From Aricia agestis (lineage: Eukaryota > Arthropoda > Insecta > Lepidoptera > Lycaenidae), in NCBI RefSeq assembly GCF_905147365.1, contig NC_056425.1, positions 11,125,001 through 11,189,000 of the forward strand: a stretch of DNA of 64,000 nt. The letters run 5' to 3'. Of the stretch, positions 58,103 to 64,000 are shown in pieces. The notes beneath the pieces are model-generated. The model did not search any database. It worked only from the letters and a program-made list of their open reading frames with translations, and was not told where the DNA came from. A program made the position numbers and the translations under genes. Each line of letters begins with the position of its first letter. Within the stretch, counting starts at the first letter, position 1.

Positions 58103-58947
58103 CAAGTGTTATCATATTTTTAATCAGTCGATAGATTAACATAAGTTTTGAATTTAAAAATTTTAATACAGAAAATTACGCTTACCTGCCCTTTAAATAA
58201 TAGGTTACTCAGTCTATAGTCCCCGTGACATATTACTGGCTTTCCATTAGGCTTGTTGTACATCTTCAAAAGCTCTTCATTCATTAGAAAGCCTAACACT
58301 TTCTCTTTCTGATCACCTTCAAGGGAACTCACTGATCCTTCCACCATTTTTATCCACACAGGTTTCATATTATCTTTGTCCTCTTCATCGCTGCCCATTC
58401 TGAATTTCATATTTGGGACGTCTCTGTTGAATTTTTCTGGGTACTTCCTTTCGAAGGCAAACGATAGTGCGTGGAATTTTGCTAGATTTTCTACACTCAC
58501 TCTAGCCGTGTCCCAGTCAACGCATTTATGTCTATTAAACGATCTATATCCAGCTTCCGTAAGGTTCTCTACAACTATCGTCTCCTTCCCAACTTCTGCG
58601 TTATACCCGTAGAATTTCGGGAAGGCAAACCTTTTTTCACCCTTAATATTGTGTTCATCTTGAATTTTCTCATATATTCCTATCAGCTCTGTGTACACGT
58701 ATCGCTCTGTATTGTACAGCCAGTCTGCGTTCATTATTTTTCTCATCTCGTTCTTTATGCATCCAACTTTGGCGAACAGCTTTAAATCTTCTTTGTCCGG
58801 CGCTGTTACGTCTACTAGAAACAGTGCTGAGGTAAAGTTGGATCCTCCTGAGGATATTTCTTTGATTCTGACATCGCGCCTGGTGTATTTCCTCCGGTCG
58901 AGTATTTTGTCGAGAGTATGGCGTAGCGTCTGCTCCGAGTCCGACAT
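53964..58947 (-). CDS. EcKinase-like (CHK kinase-like) protein 5
   Basis: Minus-strand exons 58947-58186, 56198-55968 and 54143-53964 (phase-0, GT-AG) give 390 residues. Motifs: ISSGGSNFTSALFLVDV, LFAKVG, ETIVVENL, catalytic loop ICHGDYRLSNLLFKG (D243, N248) and VDFQT (D264). It ends in a hydrophobic segment (VLLGVIILPIITVEAQNAP) and a C-terminal helix, as in the plus-strand copies. It differs from them by an insertion rich in charged residues (GSDEEDKDN) before the catalytic loop and by much longer introns (about 2.0 and 1.8 kb) that host repeats. The start chosen is the ATG at 58947 (MSDSEQTLRH), which aligns with the paralogues; the frame is open 28 codons further upstream. Separated from the array by the NRF pair and inverted relative to it. 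Confidence 0.94.
54445..54934 (+). repeat. Interspersed repeat, GGCCAAGTGCGAGTCGGACT family
   Basis: Begins near CCGGCCAAGTGCGAGTCGG, passes AGGGTTCCGTAC and GACGGACGGACAGACGGAC, and ends TACGGAACCCTAAAAATG. A second copy is at 59282-59630. Near full length, non-coding. Lies in intron 2 of EcKinase-like 5. Confidence 0.75.
55398..55513. repeat. MITE-like, CTGTACACAT ends
   Basis: CAGCTGTACACATCAAGAAT and ...TTTGTCCAATGTGTACAG are inverted. Moderately worn. Confidence 0.5.
56672..56802. mobile_element. Small MITE, TGTTTCACCACTTTCTGATA ends
   Basis: TGTTTCACCACTTTCTGATAA and its near-complement at 56802 are inverted, with an inner TGACAGAT / ATCTGTCA pair. In intron 1 of EcKinase-like 5. Confidence 0.65.
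57788..57912. repeat. Inverted copy of the 4393-4690 repeat
   Basis: AAGCTTTGCTCGGTATCC ... TGATTCCTAGCTAGATCGAT ... CCCCCTATATACTAAATTCA, again adjoining a TA tract. Confidence 0.65.
57930..58098. repeat. Compound (TA)n microsatellite with palindromic units
   Basis: Two long TA runs, each bracketed by short inverted words (GTAAGTTTATATA / TATAAACTTAC; ACTTGCTTTTATA / TATAAAAGCAAGT). Confidence 0.9.
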
Positions 58948-59281
58948 AGTTAGAGGGCGATTCGCGAATGAACTGGTCAACCGCCGTACCGCTTTATTAC
59001 TTACGTTGATGTATAATGCTAGACTTATCACGTATCCGGGTTTAATATTCCACAGGATGCCTCATTTGGGTCCTGATATGAAGCAATTCGTATGTCATCA
59101 TGGCAAAGAAACTTTTAACACCTTAAAAACTTTTTGATAAAATAAATCACAGTCCACGACAAGTCTAGAGTTCAATTTCTGGACTTTATCAAAATGTGAT
59201 ACATTGAATCGTTCATAACAAAAATGTTATAACAATGTCCTTTCCACATATGCTATTGCAAGATTTTGGTTGGGTTTGGTT
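58948..59281. other. 5' flank of EcKinase-like 5
   Basis: The frame is open from 58947 up to 59031, without paralogue similarity. No clear TATA/Inr. Confidence 0.4.
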
Positions 59282-59630
59282 AAAAAAATCGGTCAAATGC
59301 GAGTCGGACTCACGCTCGAAGGGTTCCGTACCGATACAGAGCAAAAATAGACTACAAATTGTGTTTTTTGTATAGGAACCCCCTTAAATTTTTATTTTAT
59401 TTTAATATTATTATTACATGATACAAAAGAACGTGTGAAAAATTCAAGTGCCTACCTCTTGCCACTATTGATATAGAGCGAAAAAGGCCGAAGAAATCAC
59501 GCTTGTTGTATGGGAGCCCCCCTTAAATATTTATTTTATTTTATTTTCAGCCAAGACAGACAGACGGACAGACAACGAAGTCTTAGTAATAGGGTCCCGT
59601 TTTTACCCTTTGGGCACGGAACCCTAAAAA
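59282..59630 (+). repeat. Second copy of the GGCCAAGTGCGAGTCGGACT family
   Basis: TCGGTCAAATGCGAGTCGGA ... GAAGGGTTCCGTACCG ... GACAGACAGACGGACAGACA ... CACGGAACCCTAAAAA. Shorter than 54445-54934. Confidence 0.7.
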
Positions 59631-60489
59631 CTATCCTTAAACCATCCATAAATAAGATTTTTAGATAAGAAGATTGATATGCTTTTTGCACTGCCAGCAG
59701 TTTTTCTAAACATTTTTTATGTAAACTGTTTTCGTACTTTGGACATCTTATCTATGTATTTAAGATCAATGGCATCAAATGGTTAGCATAGATTGTACAT
59801 TTGTATCTACAAATATTGTTTGTTGTTATGAAGATAATAATGTGTAGTGGTTATGGAGTATTGTCGTTGTTGTTATGATGTTATCTTATTTAAATAACTA
59901 CTGTAATATGGCGATGTGGTTTAGGAAGTGGTTGAATATACTGAGATCCATTTAAAAATATACTGGTATGGTATGGCTGGTATCCATACTAGTAGGTACG
60001 TATTATAAATTTGAATATGTGTCTGTTTTTCTATCTGCAGTTTCCGGGAAAGGACATATCACAGGAAGTCTCTCATCAAGAAAAATGTACTGACGGCTTC
60101 TGCGCGATAACCGAATTCCTGCGCTACCTTCATAATAAGTAAATTAGAATTTAGGAACAAAATGTTGCACACAATTTTTGTGTAGGCAAATATCAAATCC
60201 CGGTATGTCCACCATAAGCGAAACTTGGCAAATGAGAGAAATATGTTTTTTTTAACTTTATTCTCGGCATTTTTCTTTTTAACTTTTGACACAGACATCT
60301 TCTTTGCTCTTTCAGGATTCACCACACTAATTTGTATATACTGCGTTGTTCCATTTTTCTCACAAAATTTAATAAAATCGACAAGAGTTCAGTTTCGAGT
60401 ATGGGTGTGACTTGCCGGGTTTTGATATTCACCTACACTTTTGTGCTCAGAAAGTTTACCGCGCAAGACAGACCTTTTTCATATTAAGA
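59631..60489. other. Intergenic, no gene recognised
   Basis: A minus-strand frame at 60059-60325 is open but Lys/Phe-rich, lacks similarity I recognise and is not supported. Confidence 0.4.
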
Positions 60490-60600
60490 AATCTTTTTCG
60501 GGATCAAAGTATTCTCTATACCATATTTTAGCTCATCGGTTCAAGCCAAGAGGTAACAGACAGACATAATAATATTATAATACTTTCCCATTATAGAGGA
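60490..60600 (+). repeat. RTE-like tail repeat, truncated
   Basis: TTTTTCGGGATCAAAGTATTC ... AGAGGTAACAGACAGACATA; same family as 61296-61470. Confidence 0.5.
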
Positions 60601-60623
60601 AACATTAATCCACACTAATATTA

Positions 60624-60882
60624 CAGGGTGTAACAAAAATAAGTGATAATACTTTAGGGTGTGTATGTGTTCCTTGTAGAGAGTTCACTGTGAAAGTAGC
60701 AGCGCTGAAAGACCAACATTTTTCTTCACTTTTGTATGGGGAAACTCGTCACGCTCTGGCCCTTGCCCATACAAAAGTGAAAAAAACTTTTGGTATTTCA
60801 GCGCTGCTACTTTCACAGTGAACTATCTACAAGGAACACGTACACACCCTAAAGTATTATCACTTATTTTTATTACACACTG
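60624..60882. mobile_element. Foldback MITE, CAGGGTGTAAC family (copy 4)
   Basis: 259 bp, with TA on both sides. Arms of about 115-120 nt are nearly complementary; very similar to the copy at 19153-19408. Confidence 0.88.
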
Positions 60883-60884
60883 TA

Positions 60885-61066
60885 TAAATGCGAAAGTGTG
60901 TCTGTCTGTTTGTCTGTCTGTTACCCCTTCACGCTCAAAAGTTTTGACCATTGAACCGATTTTGCTGTCAGGTATGAAGATACTTTGAGTCCCGGGAAAG
61001 GGCATAGGATACTTTTATCCTGGGAAAATGTACGGTATTACGGAATTGTGGGCGTCATCTAGTATC
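60885..61066 (-). repeat. RTE-like tail repeat, inverted
   Basis: GTCTGTCTGTTACCCCTTCA ... ACTTTGAGTCCCGGGAAAG ... GGGCGTCATCTAGTA, the complement of the family seen at 61296-61470. Confidence 0.6.
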
Positions 61067-61295
61067 CAGGACAGTTTTAAGTTTATTTACTGGCCATGGA
61101 CCACACGCATACAGTATAAAGTCCAATTTTTCAATCATAATGGTTATTTTAACAATGTCCCTTTAAATAACATCACCTTGACATAGCATTGTGTCGTGGT
61201 CAAGCGTTTTCTAGGCGTGACAAATTGTTGACGAAATGTTTTGTAACACCATGGTCGTTTATCGCGCCATTACATTGGAAGAAAGGCCTTATAAT

Positions 61296-61470
61296 GGTAC
61301 TAGATGACGCCCGCAATTCTGTTGCGCCAAAATTCGTTTATCGCCCGGGAACCGCGCGAGAACCGTACATTTTTTCAGGACAAAAAGTATCCTATGTCCT
61401 TAACCGGGACTCAAAGTATCTCCATACCAAAATTCAGCAAAATCAGATCAACGGTTTGAGCGTGTAAAAA
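61296..61470 (+). repeat. RTE-like tail repeat
   Basis: ACTAGATGACGCCCGCAATT ... CGGGACTCAAAGTATCTCC ... ACGGTTTGAGCGTG. Non-coding. Confidence 0.6.
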
Positions 61471-61826
61471 GAAAAGAAAGAAAACTAAAATCTGCACCCC
61501 TTGGAAATTATTTCTGCCGGCGCCCACGGAGCTAATACAGAGAGGAGGTGTGGTAATCAAATTTCCTTAAGAAATAACGCGTGACAATTTGCGGGGTGAG
61601 GGGGTGTCAAGCTCCGCCCACTTTTCCATATTTCACCTATCGTGTAAAAGCAAAACTACTAGCTTAGGTCGATGTTGATGTTACTACGTAGTTCAGCTAT
61701 CTTACACTAGATGTCAAAATTCTTAAATATTATGGGACGTACTCAGAACTTTAAAAAATGTATATTAATTATAATAAGGGCAATCATTAAAATTAGGGTT
61801 AGAATTTTTGACCGAATTTTTAATGT
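61471..61826. other. Intergenic, nothing recognised
   Basis: No ORF or repeat I can support. Confidence 0.4.
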
Positions 61827-61935
61827 AAAATAAGGAGACAAACGAGTAAACGGGTCACCTGGTGGAAAGCAACTTTCCTAGCCCATGGACACTCACAACA
61901 TCAAAAGAGCTGCAGGTGCGTTGCCGGCCTTTTAA
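61827..61935 (-). repeat. LINE 3'-tail fragment
   Basis: AAATAAGGAGACAAACGAG ... GGTGCGTTGCCGGCCTTTTAA matches the 3' end of the LINE at 985-3686. Its 5' side is cut by the element starting at about 61936. Confidence 0.75.
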
Positions 61936-62825
61936 CCGGTTCAATGCGGCGCACATTTTTGAAGACTTTCAGTCGTGGCGGCACACAATTTTCTCGTGAC
62001 AGGTTATCCGTGTCATACGCCATAGAAGTAGATGACACGGCTACCGTGTCACCCGCCACGTTCAAAAAGGATGTTAACGGAAAAGTTCATTGATGTTAAC
62101 GGAATGCTACGTTGTTTTGAGTTGACTTCGAGTAGTTTTACTAAGTGTTAACTTGAAAATGGCAGGTAAGCGATTTTTTATTCGAATGTTGCAAACCTTA
62201 TGTATGTTTCAAAGTTAGAAAATGAGTATACTAAATATAATCGGGGTTTTCGATGTAAATTATTATACGTTCGTAGATAAATTTAAACAAGTTCATTGTT
62301 AAGTTTTTTAACCGACTTCCAAAAAGGAGGAGAGTTCCAGTAATAAAGCTCATAGGTACAAGACCACTTTTAACCGCAGGGAAACGTTATATTCCTATGG
62401 ATAAGGAAGTTTGCGGTAACAGCTAGTTAAAAATATTTTCGAAAGAAACAACTTAGATTAAAACAAAAATCGTTAGTGGATTGGTAATACTTTGATGTCA
62501 ACGCATTACGTGGAAAATTAAGACGGTTTTGTTCGGAGTAAAACCTTCTAAAGTGTAATTTAAGGGAGATACAATCGCTTTCTAAATGACACGGCTCACG
62601 TGTCATATGCCACACGTTAAAAACCCATAAGACGCGGCTGCCGTGTAATCCGCTATTAATGCACCTTTAAAAAAGGTTGACGGCCCCTACGTTTTTTTAA
62701 TTCACAGAATATTATGAGGCGAAGCCCTCGTTTTTTCGTTTTTTAAATGACACGGCTCACGTGTCATACGCCACACGTTAAAACATGTATGACACGGCTA
62801 CCGTGTCATCCGCACTGAATCGGTT
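61936..62825. mobile_element. Inverted-repeat element with GTGTCAT palindromes
   Basis: Ends AACCGGTTCAATGCGG and CCGCACTGAATCGGTTA are inverted. The blocks ATGACACGGCTACCGTGTCA (each a palindrome) and CGCCACACGTTAAAA recur near 62000-62070, 62583-62660 and 62745-62815. A GACTTCCAAAAAGGAGGAGA fragment (about 62318) is inside. No ORF. Confidence 0.55.
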
Positions 62826-63460
62826 AGTAAAATAATAATTCTGAATACAGCCCTGGATATTTGTTACGTTTCAAATAGTTATCATAGATGACGGCAGATG
62901 GCGGTTTATAAGTAGTATAATAATAAAAGCTATATAACTACGGTTTTAGCTATTAAATGTGTTTAAGACTAAGTGTATAACAGTTACCAGTATTCAAGTA
63001 TGATTATTCCAATAAACTTATGCAAAATTATACGCATTTACGTCTATATTATCTTTCAAAGGTTTGGCCATCTAGTGTCAAGTAGTATAATTAACGCTGA
63101 AATCTGAAATGTTCTAGAACTTTTATATTTAAATTACATTTAAAACTATTTACAGATGCAATGTGATGTTATTTATATTAAATGAACATCTGTCTGAGTA
63201 ACTTTGACATTGTAAAACACAATACTTCATCCTAGCGTTGTTATAAACGTAGAAAACACCAATTTATTGGGAGTCTCGTTACGTGTGCACCTGACAAACG
63301 CTGAAAGTGTACTGACTTAAGCCCCGGCCACAATGATGACGTCAGGATCTAGTTGAAAATCACAGTGCACAGTTGCTTAGGCCAGCTCCTCTTCGTATGA
63401 GCTCCGTGCGGCGCACAGTGTTTTAGAAATCCCCAAAATCGGACATGACTAAGTTAATGC
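62826..63460. other. Intergenic, no gene recognised
   Basis: AT-rich; nothing supported. Confidence 0.4.
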
Positions 63461-64000
63461 AATGAGTCGATGGCGTCTTATATTTCAAATGCAAGAGTAG
63501 AACTACCGTGTGTGCATTTTTAAGGCGCGAATAAAAATTAGAAATTCGTAAATCTCTGGTATGAGGCGCGATTCACAAAAAATAAATATATTGTAGTGTA
63601 AAGACCATACCAAAGTATTTTTCAGTTTGGACAGAAGGTGCGGAAATCATATAGGAAAGCAGAAAAAAAAATAAAGTCTAAATATTTAAAAACATTAAAA
63701 TCTCAGGAACTAAGTACTTGAATTGTAGGAATGAAATAAAGTACAAAATTTGTGTCTCTTAATGATCAATCTAATCAACTGGGTAGCAAGTTTACAAACC
63801 CTCGTAATTAATTTAAATAAAATAATTTCGTTTTCAAGGAGTCAAAAAATGACTAATTTAAAAATTGATTTTCTCAAAACGAAGTAAAATGCGCACACGG
63901 GACTTCTACTCTTGCATTTGAAATATAAGACGCCATCGACTAATGAGTCGATGGCGTTTTATATTTCAAATGCAAGAATCATTCTTAAGAATCAAATAAA
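63461..64000. mobile_element. MITE and start of a second copy at the window edge
   Basis: AGTCGATGGCGTCTTATATT...AAATGCAAGAGTAGAA (63462 on) is inverted at 63890-63940. The same left-end text begins again at 63943 (GAGTCGATGGCGTTTTATAT) and is cut by the window end. Confidence 0.75.

Noticed and set aside
58691..59137. 148-codon plus-strand frame opposite EcKinase-like 5
   Set aside because: Antisense shadow of the first exon, which carries the kinase motifs on the minus strand.
60059..60325. Lys/Phe-rich 88-codon minus-strand frame
   Set aside because: Low complexity, no paralogue or domain, no splice context.

Overview
This window reads as nuclear DNA of a moth or butterfly (Lepidoptera). 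It is AT-rich and intron-bearing. The two gene families that dominate it, ecdysteroid-kinase-like (EcKinase/CHK-like) genes and 'nose resistant to fluoxetine' (NRF) acyltransferases, are typically expanded in insects. The repeats include the non-LTR tail reading ...CAAACGAGCAAACGGG..., which I associate with lepidopteran genomes. I cannot name the species.

Layout. 1-6 kb: a dead minus-strand APE-type LINE plus LINE and microsatellite debris. 7.0-7.9 kb: a small three-exon Cks gene (CDK regulatory subunit). 9.2-10.2 kb: a minus-strand intronless gene resembling the SAGA/STAGA subunit SUPT7L. 10.4-13.3 kb: inverted-repeat elements, one carrying a truncated MADF domain. 14.4-27.2 kb: four EcKinase-like genes in head-to-tail order on the plus strand (three intact, the second a clear pseudogene). 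27.5-46.1 kb: two minus-strand NRF/acyltransferase-3 genes of 13 and 12 exons, convergent with EcKinase 4. 46.8-51.4 kb: a hAT-type element containing a LINE that itself contains an intact mariner. 51.7-53.3 kb: a dead Tc1-like element with complete ends. 54.0-58.9 kb: a fifth EcKinase-like gene on the minus strand. 59-64 kb: only repeats and MITE-like palindromes.

All EcKinase genes share one architecture: a long first exon of about 750 nt ending just after the catalytic HxD...N block, a 228-231 nt second exon opening before the DYQ/DFQ motif, and a 180-189 nt last exon, with both introns in phase 0. The NRF pair shares every intron position and phase except one intron present only in the 27.5-34.6 kb copy. 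Both families therefore look like local tandem duplicates. EcKinases of known function phosphorylate ecdysteroids, and NRF proteins are multi-pass membrane acyltransferase-like proteins. A joint role in steroid or lipid conjugation is a hypothesis only.

The most interesting sequence-level observations are these. (1) Short elements are built from the 5' and 3' ends of the LINE at 1-3.7 kb, joined by a purine-rich tract. (2) A palindromic element of about 195 bp is inserted inside another copy of itself. (3) The hAT(LINE(mariner)) nest can be undone in silico, and the LINE reading frame is restored exactly. (4) TIR-bounded elements carry a truncated MADF domain and a relic piggyBac zinc finger. 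(5) The EcKinase pseudogene has three independent lesions and a triplicated 3' tail. No CRISPR arrays, rRNA or tRNA genes were recognised.
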